Assembly (NCBI RefSeq): GCF_965262965.1
Contig: NZ_OZ253573.1
Location: 806,001 to 870,000, forward strand
Source of the DNA: Poriferisodalis sp965262965
GTDB taxonomy: Bacteria > Actinomycetota > Acidimicrobiia > Acidimicrobiales > Poriferisodalaceae
Direction of reading: 5' to 3'
DNA length: 64,000 nt
Shown here: positions 17,355 through 26,552 of the stretch, piece after piece
Layout: each line of letters opens with the position of its first letter
How positions within the stretch are numbered: the first letter of the stretch is position 1
The notes under the pieces: model-generated
Seen by the model: the letters and a program-made list of their open reading frames with translations, nothing else
The model's database searches: none
What the model was told of the DNA's origin: nothing
Made by a program: the position numbers and the translations under genes

Positions 17355-17849
17355 ATGGAGCGTGTCGACGAGGCAACGCGCCGCGACATCGAAGCGTTCG
17401 TCTATCGCGAGGCGCGCCTCGCCGACGAGTCCCGCTACGACGAGTGGGAAGCGCTGGTCACTGACGACATGCACTATTGGGTGCCATTCGGTCCCGGCAA
17501 CTATGAACCCGGCACCCGAGTCAGCTACATCAACGACAACCGGGCTCGCCTCGGCACCCGCATCCGCCAACTCGCAACCGGCGTCCACCACGCCCAGGAT
17601 CCTCCGTCGTCGATGCGCCGGGTCGTTTCGAACATCGAGATCCTCAGCGCCGACGGCAACGAGTTCGAGGTCGGCAGCAACTTCGTGCTGTATGAGCATG
17701 CGGTGCAGGCCACGGGCCACCTACGGCTGTGGGCGGGACGGGTGACGCACCGCCTGCGGCACACATCCGATGGCTTGCGCATGGCAGCCAAGAAGGTGGA
17801 GCTTGTGAATTCCACCTCGCCGCTGCCGAACCTGGCGTTCATCATCTAG
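17355..17849 (+). CDS. Ring-hydroxylating dioxygenase, beta subunit (copy 1)
   Basis: 164-residue small subunit with the NTF2/SnoaL-like cone fold of Rieske oxygenases. It starts MERVDEATRRDIEAFVYREARLAD, contains the typical DDMHYWVPF and YINDNRARLGTRI strands, and ends LVNSTSPLPNLAFII. It stabilises the alpha subunit hexamer and has no catalytic metal. It follows alpha copy 1 by 9 bases. Its C-terminal sequence is almost the same as that of the second beta subunit, showing the pair was duplicated as a unit. Confidence 0.95.
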   Translation: MERVDEATRRDIEAFVYREARLADESRYDEWEALVTDDMHYWVPFGPGNYEPGTRVSYINDNRARLGTRIRQLATGVHHAQDPPSSMRRVVSNIEILSADGNEFEVGSNFVLYEHAVQATGHLRLWAGRVTHRLRHTSDGLRMAAKKVELVNSTSPLPNLAFII

Positions 17850-17903
17850 CCGCACCCTCAGCCCGCTTCTGACGCCATCGGACGGGCAGGAGTAGTCTCG
17901 AAC

Positions 17904-19286
17904 GTGATGGTGTTAGCCGCCGAGACGCCGATCGTTGGCACCGGCAAGGACTACACGCACCTGGTGCAGGACTACCGCGTGCACGGAAGCCTGTACACCG
18001 ACCCGGCCGTCTTCGCTGACGAGATGAAGCGCATTTTCACCGACGGCTGGGTATTCGTGGGCCACGAGTCCGAGATTCCCAATGGCGGCGACTGGGTTGC
18101 TCGACGGCTCGGCAGTGAACGAGTGCTGATGGCTCGCACGCCCGAGGGCGAGATCAGCGTCGTAGCGAACCGATGCGCGCACCGGGGCACGACCCTGTGT
18201 CCCCAATCGGAAGGCAACAATCGCAACTTCCGCTGCCCATACCACGCATGGACCTACGCCCTCGACGGAACGCTGCTGGGAGCGCCGTTCCCGCAAGGAT
18301 TCCGAAACGGGAAGCCCGATGTGTGCCTCGACCAGCCCGGCCAGATCGGCATCTACCGGGGATTCGTGTTCGCAAACCAGAGCGGCACCGCCGGGCCGCT
18401 GAGCGAGCACCTCGGTCCCGGAGGCAGCGACCTGCTCGATCGTGCGGCAGATATGTCGCCCACCGGCCGGCTGCAGCTCAACGGCGGCTGGATCGGACAG
18501 CGGGTCGATTCCAATTGGAAGATGTGGCCCGAGAGCGACAACGACGGCTACCACATCATCTTCGCCCACGAGTCGCTGGCGTCGTCGCTGCTGGCCGGAA
18601 GCCAGTACGAAGACGTCATCCTCGAAGGCGAAGGGCGGACGAAGTCGGTGGCTCGCGACTACGGCGGCGGTCACGTCGAGCTGGATTTTCGCAAGAGCTA
18701 CACCACCGAGTTGGCATGGCTCGGAGCACCCCGCGGCAAGGTCAGTGCCTATTGCGACGATCTCGAGGACGCCTACGGCGTTGAGAAGGCGAAGTCGATC
18801 ATGTGGGACGGGCCGCCGCACGCCTTCGTGTTCCCCAACCTTTTTCTCGGCGAGATGAACATCGCGCGGATCGACCCGCTGGCACCCGGGCTGACGGAGC
18901 ACCATCACACACCGCTGTTGGTGGAGACCTCTGACCCCGGCATCAACCGGCGGGTGGTCCTGCAGTCCGAGGCGGCGATGGGGCCAGCGTCGTTCTTCCT
19001 TCCAGAGGACGTGGTCATCGCCGAACGGATGCACCGGGCGTTCGATGTCGGCGGTGCCACGGACCCCCATGGGCACACCGAACGCGGCTGGGTCGAGCTT
19101 GGCCGCGGTATCGATCGTGAGCAGAGCGGCGGCGGCCAGCGCTGGGGCGATGTCACTGACGAGACCACCAGTCGCGGTTTCTGGCATCACTACCGCTGCG
19201 TCATGTCCGGATCGGCGACGTCGGGACCTGCCGAGGGGAATGGCGCAGCCCCGCCCAACGGATCGTCGGGCAACGGTCAAGGCTGA
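17904..19286 (+). CDS. Rieske ring-hydroxylating dioxygenase, alpha subunit (copy 2)
   Basis: 460-residue paralogue of the alpha subunit at 16035. The same Rieske motif is present (CAHRGTTLCPQ ... RCPYHAW), as is the mononuclear iron motif WKMWPESDNDGYHIIFAH. Differences include Ala for Gly after the last Rieske His, GRTKS for ASASA in the variable region, and a 25-residue Gly/Ser/Pro/Asn-rich C-terminal tail absent from copy 1. Start GTG 17904 or ATG 17907. The high similarity but altered pocket region suggests related enzymes with different substrates, or gene dosage. Same operon as copy 1. Confidence 0.95.
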   Translation: MMVLAAETPIVGTGKDYTHLVQDYRVHGSLYTDPAVFADEMKRIFTDGWVFVGHESEIPNGGDWVARRLGSERVLMARTPEGEISVVANRCAHRGTTLCPQSEGNNRNFRCPYHAWTYALDGTLLGAPFPQGFRNGKPDVCLDQPGQIGIYRGFVFANQSGTAGPLSEHLGPGGSDLLDRAADMSPTGRLQLNGGWIGQRVDSNWKMWPESDNDGYHIIFAHESLASSLLAGSQYEDVILEGEGRTKSVARDYGGGHVELDFRKSYTTELAWLGAPRGKVSAYCDDLEDAYGVEKAKSIMWDGPPHAFVFPNLFLGEMNIARIDPLAPGLTEHHHTPLLVETSDPGINRRVVLQSEAAMGPASFFLPEDVVIAERMHRAFDVGGATDPHGHTERGWVELGRGIDREQSGGGQRWGDVTDETTSRGFWHHYRCVMSGSATSGPAEGNGAAPPNGSSGNGQG

Positions 19287-19295
19287 TCAGCGACG

Positions 19296-19808
19296 ATGCC
19301 AGCCGTCGACGAGGCCACGCGGCGCGAGATCGAGGAATTCCTCTACCACGAGGCTGTGCTCGCGGATGAGTCCCGGTACCAAGACTGGGTGGCGCTGGTC
19401 ACCGACGACATTCACTACTGGGTGCCGTTCGGGGCCGGTGACTACGAGCCGGGCTCCCGGGTGAGCTTCCTCAATGACAATCGCAACCGGCTGAGAACCC
19501 GGATCCAGCAGTTGATGAGCGGACGGCGCTACTCACAGGTACCGAAGTCGTCCATGCGGCGCGTCATTTCGAACATTCAGATCCTCGCCGTCCATCCCGG
19601 CGACAACGGCGACGGCGACGAGTACGAAGTGGGCAGCAACTTCGTCCTGTACGAACACGCCGTACAGGCAACCAACGACATGCGTATCTGGGTGGGTCGC
19701 ACCACACATCGCCTGCGCCGCACCGACGAGGGCCTGCGCATCGCTGCGAAGAAGGTCGAGCTCGTCAACTCCACCTCGGCGTTGCCGAACATGGCGTTCA
19801 TCATCTGA
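19296..19808 (+). CDS. Ring-hydroxylating dioxygenase, beta subunit (copy 2)
   Basis: 170-residue beta subunit, paired with the alpha subunit 9 bases upstream. It starts MPAVDEATRREIEEFLYHEAVLAD and shows DDIHYWVPFGAGDYEPG and FLNDNRNRLRTRIQQL. It carries a six-residue Gly/Asp-rich insertion (HPGDNGDGDE) relative to copy 1, and ends LVNSTSALPNMAFII. It lies 8 bases before the thiolase-like gene, confirming a shared transcript. Confidence 0.95.
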   Translation: MPAVDEATRREIEEFLYHEAVLADESRYQDWVALVTDDIHYWVPFGAGDYEPGSRVSFLNDNRNRLRTRIQQLMSGRRYSQVPKSSMRRVISNIQILAVHPGDNGDGDEYEVGSNFVLYEHAVQATNDMRIWVGRTTHRLRRTDEGLRIAAKKVELVNSTSALPNMAFII

Positions 19809-19816
19809 GCGACGCG

Positions 19817-21004
19817 ATGATGGACCAATCCTGCATCGTCGGTGTCGGCGAGACCGCATTCGTGCGGGGCTCGGGCCGAACAGTGCTCAGCCAGGTGGCC
19901 GAGGCCTGCCAGCGTGCGACGGCCGACGCCGGGCTGGTTCCCAGCGACGTCGGCGGATTGGTGCTTTCCGGGAACAAGGTGTTCAGCGAGGCCCTGGCAG
20001 CCACCATCGGCATGGACAACCTCACGTACTCGGTGTCGCTGCATCACGGAGGCGCTAATCCCGTCGCCGCGCTCCAGAGCGCAGCGATGGCCGTCACCAC
20101 GGGCGTTGCGTCGGCAGTGCTCATCCCCTACGGCTGGAACGGTTACTCCGAGACGCGCATCAGCCGAGGCCCCGACGGCGGATCCGAAACCGTCGCTGCA
20201 TCGAGCGCGGAGCCTGTGACCGGCGACGACACCATGAGCGCGGCGGTTCTGAACGCATACGCGCCGATGGGCGTCTTCGCTCCCGTGCAGTTCTACAGCT
20301 GGCTTGCAACACGCCACAGTGAGTTGTACGGGATCACACCCGAGCACACCGCAGAGATCGCGCTTTTGAGCAGATCAAACGCTCAGTCCAACCCCAAGGC
20401 ATACATGCGTGGGCGGCCGCTGACGCTTGAGGACTACCTCGCGTCGCCGATGATCTCCTCGCCACTGCGGATGTTCGACTGCTGCCTGGAAACCGACGGC
20501 GCATGCGCTGTCGTGGTGACCTCCGCCGAACGCGCACGAGACCTGCCGCACACACCCGTGTACATCAACGGTGTCGCCGAAGGCCATCCGTACCCAGCCG
20601 ACGAGTTCGAAAGCCGCGCCGACATCGCCGACATCGGGCTTGCCCGCGCTGCGCCTCGGGCCTTTGCCATGGCCGACGTCACGCTGGCCGATCTGGATTT
20701 CGCCCAGATCTACGACTGCTTCACCTACGTCGTGCTGCTTCAGCTCGAGGCGCTGGGACTGTGCGGCACTGGCGAGGTGGGCGACTACGTGAGCGGCGGC
20801 CGTCTGCGAATAGACGGCGAGCTGCCGATCAACACCCACGGCGGCCTGCACTCCGAGGCGCACGTCGAGAGCCTCAACCACGTCGTCGAAGCCGTGCGCC
20901 AGCTGCGCCACGAAGCCGACTTGCAGGTGGACGGCTGCGAAGTCGGGCTCGTGACCGGCTGGGGCAACTTCGCCGAGGGCTCCGCCGCGATCCTGCGCAG
21001 GTGA
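19817..21004 (+). CDS. Thiolase-like (Ltp2/lipid-transfer type) protein lacking the acylated Cys
   Basis: 395-residue thiolase-fold protein of the SCP2-thiolase/Ltp2 branch. It has IVGVGETAFVRGSG at the N terminus, HGGANPVAALQSAAMAV where true thiolases carry the nucleophilic Cys (here none, about residues 78-90), FAQIYDCFTYVVLLQLE, and the C-terminal INTHGGLHSEAHVESLNH with a conserved His. Loss of the Cys together with an adjacent DUF35 gene is the arrangement of Ltp2-ChsH2(DUF35) aldolases, which cleave steroid side-chain beta-hydroxyacyl-CoAs without thiolysis. I infer a retro-aldol or non-thiolytic C-C lyase. The next gene starts at or just after this stop. Confidence 0.85.
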   Translation: MMDQSCIVGVGETAFVRGSGRTVLSQVAEACQRATADAGLVPSDVGGLVLSGNKVFSEALAATIGMDNLTYSVSLHHGGANPVAALQSAAMAVTTGVASAVLIPYGWNGYSETRISRGPDGGSETVAASSAEPVTGDDTMSAAVLNAYAPMGVFAPVQFYSWLATRHSELYGITPEHTAEIALLSRSNAQSNPKAYMRGRPLTLEDYLASPMISSPLRMFDCCLETDGACAVVVTSAERARDLPHTPVYINGVAEGHPYPADEFESRADIADIGLARAAPRAFAMADVTLADLDFAQIYDCFTYVVLLQLEALGLCGTGEVGDYVSGGRLRIDGELPINTHGGLHSEAHVESLNHVVEAVRQLRHEADLQVDGCEVGLVTGWGNFAEGSAAILRR

Positions 21005-21012
21005 ACTCGACG

Positions 21013-21450
21013 ATGAGTGACTCTGCTGGCGCGGCCAAGTCCTCGGCTGAGTCCGATGGCGACAGCGCCAAGCCGCCGCCGCGTGGTGAAGGCCTCTGGG
21101 GCGAGTTCTTCGCGTTCTGCCGGCAGGGTGAATTGCGATTCCAGCGCTGTGGGGAATGCGGCAAGTGGAGGCACATGCCGCGCGAGGCGTGCAACGCCTG
21201 CGGCTCGACCGCGTGGGCCTGGGAGCCCTCCAGCAGGCACGGCCGCATCTACACCTGGACCGTGACGCACCGGTCCCTGCACCCCGGCTTCGCGGACGAT
21301 GTTCCCTACGCAGCGGTCATCGCCGAACTGGACGAGGGCGTGCGCATCACCGCCCAGGCTGACGGGATCGACCTCGCAGACCTGCGGCTCGGCCTGCCGG
21401 TGCAGGTTGTGCTGCACCACGACGGCACCTGCCGGATCGCCCCGCGCTGA
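21013..21450 (+). CDS. DUF35 Zn-ribbon/OB-fold protein, partner of the thiolase-like protein
   Basis: 145-residue protein with a rubredoxin-like zinc ribbon (Cys46, Cys49, Cys60, Cys63 in RCGECGKWRHMPREACNACG) followed by an OB fold (IYTWTVTHRS ... VPYAAVIAELDEGVRIT). Residues 1-24 are polar and disordered-looking. An alternative GTG start at 21001 overlaps the upstream stop (GTGA) and adds four residues. DUF35 proteins form complexes with thiolase-like subunits and are needed for their activity, so this and the preceding gene very probably encode one enzyme. It is the last gene of the Rieske operon and converges with the ABC importer genes. Confidence 0.92.
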   Translation: MSDSAGAAKSSAESDGDSAKPPPRGEGLWGEFFAFCRQGELRFQRCGECGKWRHMPREACNACGSTAWAWEPSSRHGRIYTWTVTHRSLHPGFADDVPYAAVIAELDEGVRITAQADGIDLADLRLGLPVQVVLHHDGTCRIAPR

Positions 21451-21469
21451 TCTGCAACTCAGGCAGGCG

Positions 21470-23062
21470 CTAAACCGATGCCAGCTTGTCGTTGCGGACG
21501 CCGGTCATCAGCAGCCCGATTCGGTCCGCCGTGGCCTCCGAGCGCGGCAGGTCGCACATGGCACGCCCCTGGAACAGCACGACAATGCGATCCGAGAGCT
21601 GCATGGCCTCGTCGAGATCCTCGCTGATGAGCAGGATCGCGGCGCCGGCGGCACGCTTGGCGAGCAAGCGCTCGTGGACGTACTCGGCTGCGCCGATGTC
21701 GATGCCGCGTGTGGGCTGCGCGACGATCAGCACCTCGGCGTCCGAGGAGAATTCCCGAGCGATCACGACTTTTTGGATGTTGCCGCCCGAGAGGTGCGAG
21801 GTCTGCGTGGCGATCGACGGCGTCTTGACAGCGAATCGCTTCACAAGGTCCCGGCAGCGCTCCGCGATAGCGCGGAACTGCAGGAGTCCGGCGCGCACAT
21901 AGGGCCGATGCTCGTACTCGACGAGCATCAGGTTTTCCGAGACGGTCAGCTCCCCCACTGCACCGTGTCGCATGCGCTCCTCGGGAACGAACGCCACGCC
22001 TCGGCGCCGCACATGCTTCGGCGATGGCGTGTCGACCGGCACACCGCCGACCTCGATCGATCCAGATTCTGCGGGCCGCAGCCCGAAGATCGCCTCGGCC
22101 AACTCTCGCTGCCCGTTTCCTGACACGCCGGCAATCCCGACGATCTCGCCGCCGGCGACCCGAACCGAGAAGTCGTGAAGCGCGACGTTGCCTCTGTCGC
22201 CGCGGACGCGCAGCCCGTTCACGACCAGGCGGTCGTCGCCGGTCGGCTGGGGCGGCACCTCGCGTCCCATCCGCACCTCCCGGCCCACCATCATCGAGGC
22301 CAGACCTTCCCGGGACGTCTGGTCTGGTGTCGTGCGACCGACGACGCGGCCGTCCCGCAGCACCGTGATCTCATCAGAGATCTCCATGACCTCGGCCAGC
22401 TTGTGGGAGATGAAAATGAGGCCGCGTCCCTCGTCGGTCAGCGACCGCAGCGTGGCGAACAGATCGGTGACCTCGGGCGGTGTGAGGACCGCTGTGGGCT
22501 CATCGAGCACCAGCAGCCGAGCGTCGCGGTACAGCGCCTTGAGGATCTCGGCTCGTTGGCGCTCGCCGACCGCAAGCTGCCAGATGTACGCATCGGGATC
22601 GATCGAGAGGCCGTGCTGCTCGGAGACCTCAACAACGCGCCGGCGCACCGGCCCCACGTCGGCGAGGCCGCGCCGCCCACGTAATCCCAGCGCAACGTTC
22701 TCGGCGACGGTGAGCGTCGGGACCAGCATGAAGTGCTGGTGGATCATGCCGATGCCGTGGCGAATGGCGTCCGCCGGCGAGGTCACCTCGATTCGCTTGC
22801 CCTGAATGGAGACGGTGCCCTCATCGGGTCGGTAGAGCCCGTACAGGATCTTGACGAGCGTGCTCTTTCCAGCGCCGTTCTCGCCGAGCAGCGTGTGCAC
22901 GTGCCCCGGCTGAACCACAAGATCGACGTCCTCGTTGGCGACGACGCCCGGAAACCGCTTCGTGATGCCGCGCATCTCCAACATCGGCGGCGCCGGGGCC
23001 TGGCTCGATGCCGAGGCCCCGGCAGCCGACGTGCCGTCCGGTTGGTTCATTTTCTGTGCCAC
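21470..23062 (-). CDS. BMP-type ABC importer, duplicated ATP-binding protein
   Basis: 530-residue ATPase with two ABC cassettes. The first has Walker A LLGENGAGKSTLVK near residue 57, the signature region LAVGERQRAEILKAL and Walker B LLVLDEPTAVL. The second starts near 275 with the degenerate Walker A GVSGNGQREL, as normal in this family, and has LSGGNIQKVVIAREF. This layout is typical of nucleoside/simple-sugar importers (RbsA/NupO/YufO). It follows the binding protein by 69 bases and is the last gene of the minus-strand run. It energises uptake of whatever the BMP protein binds. Confidence 0.93.
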   Translation of the reverse strand: MAQKMNQPDGTSAAGASASSQAPAPPMLEMRGITKRFPGVVANEDVDLVVQPGHVHTLLGENGAGKSTLVKILYGLYRPDEGTVSIQGKRIEVTSPADAIRHGIGMIHQHFMLVPTLTVAENVALGLRGRRGLADVGPVRRRVVEVSEQHGLSIDPDAYIWQLAVGERQRAEILKALYRDARLLVLDEPTAVLTPPEVTDLFATLRSLTDEGRGLIFISHKLAEVMEISDEITVLRDGRVVGRTTPDQTSREGLASMMVGREVRMGREVPPQPTGDDRLVVNGLRVRGDRGNVALHDFSVRVAGGEIVGIAGVSGNGQRELAEAIFGLRPAESGSIEVGGVPVDTPSPKHVRRRGVAFVPEERMRHGAVGELTVSENLMLVEYEHRPYVRAGLLQFRAIAERCRDLVKRFAVKTPSIATQTSHLSGGNIQKVVIAREFSSDAEVLIVAQPTRGIDIGAAEYVHERLLAKRAAGAAILLISEDLDEAMQLSDRIVVLFQGRAMCDLPRSEATADRIGLLMTGVRNDKLASV

Positions 23063-23131
23063 GGGTTCATCGACGGTCGTGCGTCACAGGTTCGTGCACT
23101 TCGCCGAGCTCCCGCAGCCAGAAGGAGCTGC

Positions 23132-24235
23132 CTACTTGATGCCAGTTGAGATCGAACCGTCGGCGATGCCTTCGGCGACCGCTTCGGCCGCAGCGCGGAT
23201 CGCGCTGTCGAGGCCGTAGGCGTCGTTGAATTCGATCACGATGCCGCCATTGGCCAGCGTGGCGATCATCACTTCACCACCAAGGGTGCCCGCTTCGATC
23301 TTGTCGATCATGTCCGCGAGCAATGCCTCCCAGTGGTACACCTGCGACGCCACGACGATGTCTTCACCAAGCGCCGTCTGGTTGGCCTGTGTGCCGAACC
23401 AAGCGACGCCCTTTTCCTTGGCGACGCCGGTGGCGCCAACCACCATTTGCGCAGAGCCCGTCAGCACGTCAGCGCCGTTGGAGATATGAGCCTCGGCCGC
23501 TTCTGCGGCGAGTGCCACGTCGCTGAACGAGTCGGTGTACACGATGTTGGTCTGGATCGACGAGTCTGTTGCAGCAACGCCAGCGGCGAAGCCGTCGACG
23601 TAGAGCTTCGCGTCGCCGACCGGGATCGGGCCGATGACGCCGATCACGCCGGACGCAGTGATCCCCGCCGCGACAGTGCCCGCCACATAGCCGCCCTCAT
23701 CGGAACGCACCGTGTAGGCGAACACGTTGTCGAGGCCCATGTAGTCCGCAGCAGTGCCCCAGGCGAAGGACGTGTCCGGGAAGTCCGGAGCGATCTCCCC
23801 GAGTGGGCCGCCGTATTGGCTGCCATGGGCGATCACCAGGTGGAAGCCCTCTTCTGCGTAGCCCCGGATCGCCGCGGCCGCCTCCTCCACGATGAAGGTG
23901 CCGTCGGTGACCGCGACCTCGATCTCGCGGGTCGCTCCGACAGCGTTCACCGCGTCGACCATGCTCTGAGTGAACGCAAGGTCGTTACTGGCACTCGGCG
24001 CCACAATGGCGATTCGCAGCGGCTCCATTTCCTCGGTCGTCGGCGGCGCGGCAGTTTCCTCGGTCGTCGGCGGCGAAACCGCTTGCTCAGTGGTCGGCGA
24101 GAATTCAGCGGCCTCGTCGGTACTGGTGCAGCCTGCAGCCAGCAGGACGAGCGCGAGGAGTGCCGTCAGCATCGTTGGCAAGCGGCGACGTCCTCGAATT
24201 TTCCGAGCGCCCTTCGGCGCGGTGCATACAGGCAT
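23132..24235 (-). CDS. BMP family ABC transporter substrate-binding lipoprotein
   Basis: 367 residues from the ATG at 24235, preceded by GGGAGGAC; a longer frame to 24412 has no protein character. The signal peptide LPTMLTALLALVLLAAGC ends in a lipobox Cys. A Thr/Glu/Pro linker follows, with two PPTTEE repeats encoded by a 27-base direct duplication. The Med/BMP domain begins LRIAIVAPSASNDLAFTQSM. Members bind nucleosides, purines or related heterocycles. It is encoded between the permeases and the ATPase. With the nearby aminohydrolase and XdhD-like enzyme, a purine-type ligand is a reasonable guess, not a proof. Confidence 0.92.
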   Translation of the reverse strand: MPVCTAPKGARKIRGRRRLPTMLTALLALVLLAAGCTSTDEAAEFSPTTEQAVSPPTTEETAAPPTTEEMEPLRIAIVAPSASNDLAFTQSMVDAVNAVGATREIEVAVTDGTFIVEEAAAAIRGYAEEGFHLVIAHGSQYGGPLGEIAPDFPDTSFAWGTAADYMGLDNVFAYTVRSDEGGYVAGTVAAGITASGVIGVIGPIPVGDAKLYVDGFAAGVAATDSSIQTNIVYTDSFSDVALAAEAAEAHISNGADVLTGSAQMVVGATGVAKEKGVAWFGTQANQTALGEDIVVASQVYHWEALLADMIDKIEAGTLGGEVMIATLANGGIVIEFNDAYGLDSAIRAAAEAVAEGIADGSISTGIK

Positions 24236-24428
24236 GTAGTCCTCCCAGACTGTTCCGGCCAGAAGCAGCGCCCCGTGGGCGCTATCCGCGGCAGACCGCG
24301 GCCTCCGACTGCCCCGCGATGCTAGGGCAACCTCGGCACCAGTGATGCCGCCCGCAGTCAACATCGGATTTCGTGCGTGTGTCGGGCGTGTCACGGCGAT
24401 ATCCGGGCGCATTTCTCCCGCTGGGCCT

Positions 24429-25361
24429 CTACCCGTCGCGTTCGAACGGCACGGTCAAGGCGGCCGGTGCTCCGATGCGGCGGCTCACCAAGACGAGGAC
24501 CACGATAGTGAGCACTGCGGGAGCCATTGCAGCGATTGTCGAAGTCGCTCCCACGATGATTCCGAGCGTCTTGAGCTGCAGCACTGTGGACGACACGACG
24601 CCGAACAACAGCGCCCCAGCCATCACACCGCTCGACCGCCAGGCCCCGAAATACACCAGCGCCACGGCGATGAAGCCCTGGCCAGATGTGAGGTTCTGCT
24701 GGAAGATGCCAACGTCGAGGGCCAACGTGCCGCCAGCAAGGCCTGCCATCATATTGCCAATGATGATGGCCCAGGTGCGCACGACGTTCACGCGTACTCC
24801 GAGCGTGTCGGCTGCTTCGGGCGTCTCGCCGACGGCGCGGATGTTCAAGCCGAAGGTCGTCCGGTTCACCACAAACCACACGACGGGGACCAGCGCGAAC
24901 GCCACGTAGGTCAGCACACTGTGTTCGAACAGCACTTCCCCGACTACCGGCAGATCCGCTAGGCCAGGAATCCGCGCGGAGCCGAGCCCGTCGATGGGGA
25001 CCGGCGTGCCTACCTGCGTGCGGAACAGCAGATCCGTGAAGCCCAGACCGAACAAGAAGATGCCAATGCCGCTGATGCCTTGCGTGGCATGCATCACCAC
25101 AGTGATGAATGCGTACACGATGCCCATTGCGGCACCGGCCGCCAGCGCTGCGAGGACGCCGGCCAGCGAACTGCCGGTTCGCAGTGCGGTGATGTACGCG
25201 GCATACGCGCCGATGAGCATCACGCCTTCGACGCCGAGGTTCAGCACTCCGGAGCGTTGGCCGATGGTCTCGCCCAAGGCCGCGAACAGGAACGGCGTTG
25301 CCAGCCGGATGCCCGACGCGAGTGTGGCGACCAGCACGGTGGCAGTGAAGAAATCGCTCAC
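24429..25361 (-). CDS. BMP-type ABC importer permease 2
   Basis: 310-residue inner-membrane permease (BPD_transp_2; YufQ/NupQ-like) with about eight to ten hydrophobic segments. The conserved region ETIGQRSGVLNLGVEGVMLIGAYAAY is the hallmark of this permease branch. The GTG start overlaps the stop of permease 1 by 4 bases. About 190 bases separate it from the binding-protein gene downstream; that gap has no gene and may hold an internal promoter or processing site. Confidence 0.92.
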   Translation of the reverse strand: MSDFFTATVLVATLASGIRLATPFLFAALGETIGQRSGVLNLGVEGVMLIGAYAAYITALRTGSSLAGVLAALAAGAAMGIVYAFITVVMHATQGISGIGIFLFGLGFTDLLFRTQVGTPVPIDGLGSARIPGLADLPVVGEVLFEHSVLTYVAFALVPVVWFVVNRTTFGLNIRAVGETPEAADTLGVRVNVVRTWAIIIGNMMAGLAGGTLALDVGIFQQNLTSGQGFIAVALVYFGAWRSSGVMAGALLFGVVSSTVLQLKTLGIIVGATSTIAAMAPAVLTIVVLVLVSRRIGAPAALTVPFERDG

Positions 25362-26518
25362 GCCCTGCCTCCGTAGCTGGCTTCCTCGCCAGCCCAGCGG
25401 CGCAGCCGATCGCGCAGCCGAAGGCTGCCGACGACAAACACCACCACGACGCCGTTGAGCGCGACCACCAGCGCCGCCGGCACCTGCAGGGCGCGCTGGA
25501 GATCACTGCCTCCAGTGAGCATTCCCCCGAACAGGAACGATGCGGGGACGGTGAACAGTGGATGCAAACCGCCGAAGAGCGCAGCCACGATGCCGTTGAA
25601 GCCTGCATTCTGGGTGAACGCCGCAGCGCCCCCCTCGCCGATGAGGCGATGCGATTCGCTGCCGAACACCAGCACCGCCCCGGCGATCCCGCAACAGGCC
25701 CCGCTGAACGCCAGCGCTTGCGTGATGCTGCGCTTGACTGCCATGCCGGCATATTGGGAAGCGTCCGGATTGTGCCCCACGGAACGCAAGCGCAGGCCGA
25801 GTGCGCTGCGGAAGAGCAGGAAGTAGCCGGCTACCGCCACCAGCATCGCGATCAGCACGCCGACGTGCAGGCGAGTGCCGCCTGGTAGCAGCGGCAGGTC
25901 GGCATTCGCGCTGAGACGGCGGGTCTGCTGGATTCTGATGTCGTTCGGTTCGATCAACAGGTCCTGCAACAAGAAGCTCAGCAAGTGCGCCGCGACGATG
26001 TTCATCATGATCGTGGAGAGAATCTCGTTGACGCCCGCGTAGGCCTTCAGCGCACCGGGAATCGCCCCCCAGAATCCGCCGCCCACAGCACCCGCGACGA
26101 GCACAAGCGGCACAAGGAACACTCTCGGCAGGTCTTCGAAGGCCATCGACGTTGAAGTCGCGGCAATGGCGCCGAGGATGATCTGACCCTCGCCGCCGAT
26201 GTTGATGACGTCGGTGCGGAACGCGATGCAGATTCCGACGCCCACCAGTGCGAGCGGCATCGCCCGTACCGCGGTGTCAGCGAGATTGTCGGCGCTGCCG
26301 AATGCACCGGTGATGAGCTTTCCGTAGCCGACGAGCGGGTTGGCGCCCACTGCGAGCAGCATCACGGCGCCGACGATCAAGGCGGCCAACGTCGCGATTG
26401 CAGGCACAGCGACGCCAGCGAGCGGCCGCAGCAAACGCGCGGTCCGGTTCGAGGCGGCGCCCTCGCCGGAGCCGGCACTTGCGCTTTCGTCGTCATCGCT
26501 GACAGTTGTGACCGCCAT
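25358..26518 (-). CDS. BMP-type ABC importer permease 1
   Basis: 386-residue permease (YufP/NupP-like). A polar 30-residue N terminus is followed by hydrophobic helices. The typical ADNLADTAVRAMPLALVGVGICIAFRTDVINIGGEGQ segment is present, and the C-terminal LFGGLHPLFTVPASFLFGGMLTG contains the last helices. It pairs with the overlapping permease 2. It lies 35 bases after the enoyl-CoA hydratase stop, within the same minus-strand run. Confidence 0.92.
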   Translation of the reverse strand: MAVTTVSDDDESASAGSGEGAASNRTARLLRPLAGVAVPAIATLAALIVGAVMLLAVGANPLVGYGKLITGAFGSADNLADTAVRAMPLALVGVGICIAFRTDVINIGGEGQIILGAIAATSTSMAFEDLPRVFLVPLVLVAGAVGGGFWGAIPGALKAYAGVNEILSTIMMNIVAAHLLSFLLQDLLIEPNDIRIQQTRRLSANADLPLLPGGTRLHVGVLIAMLVAVAGYFLLFRSALGLRLRSVGHNPDASQYAGMAVKRSITQALAFSGACCGIAGAVLVFGSESHRLIGEGGAAAFTQNAGFNGIVAALFGGLHPLFTVPASFLFGGMLTGGSDLQRALQVPAALVVALNGVVVVFVVGSLRLRDRLRRWAGEEASYGGRA

Positions 26519-26552
26519 GCCCCCCGGTTGCCTTCTGCGTTCCTGCTAGTGG

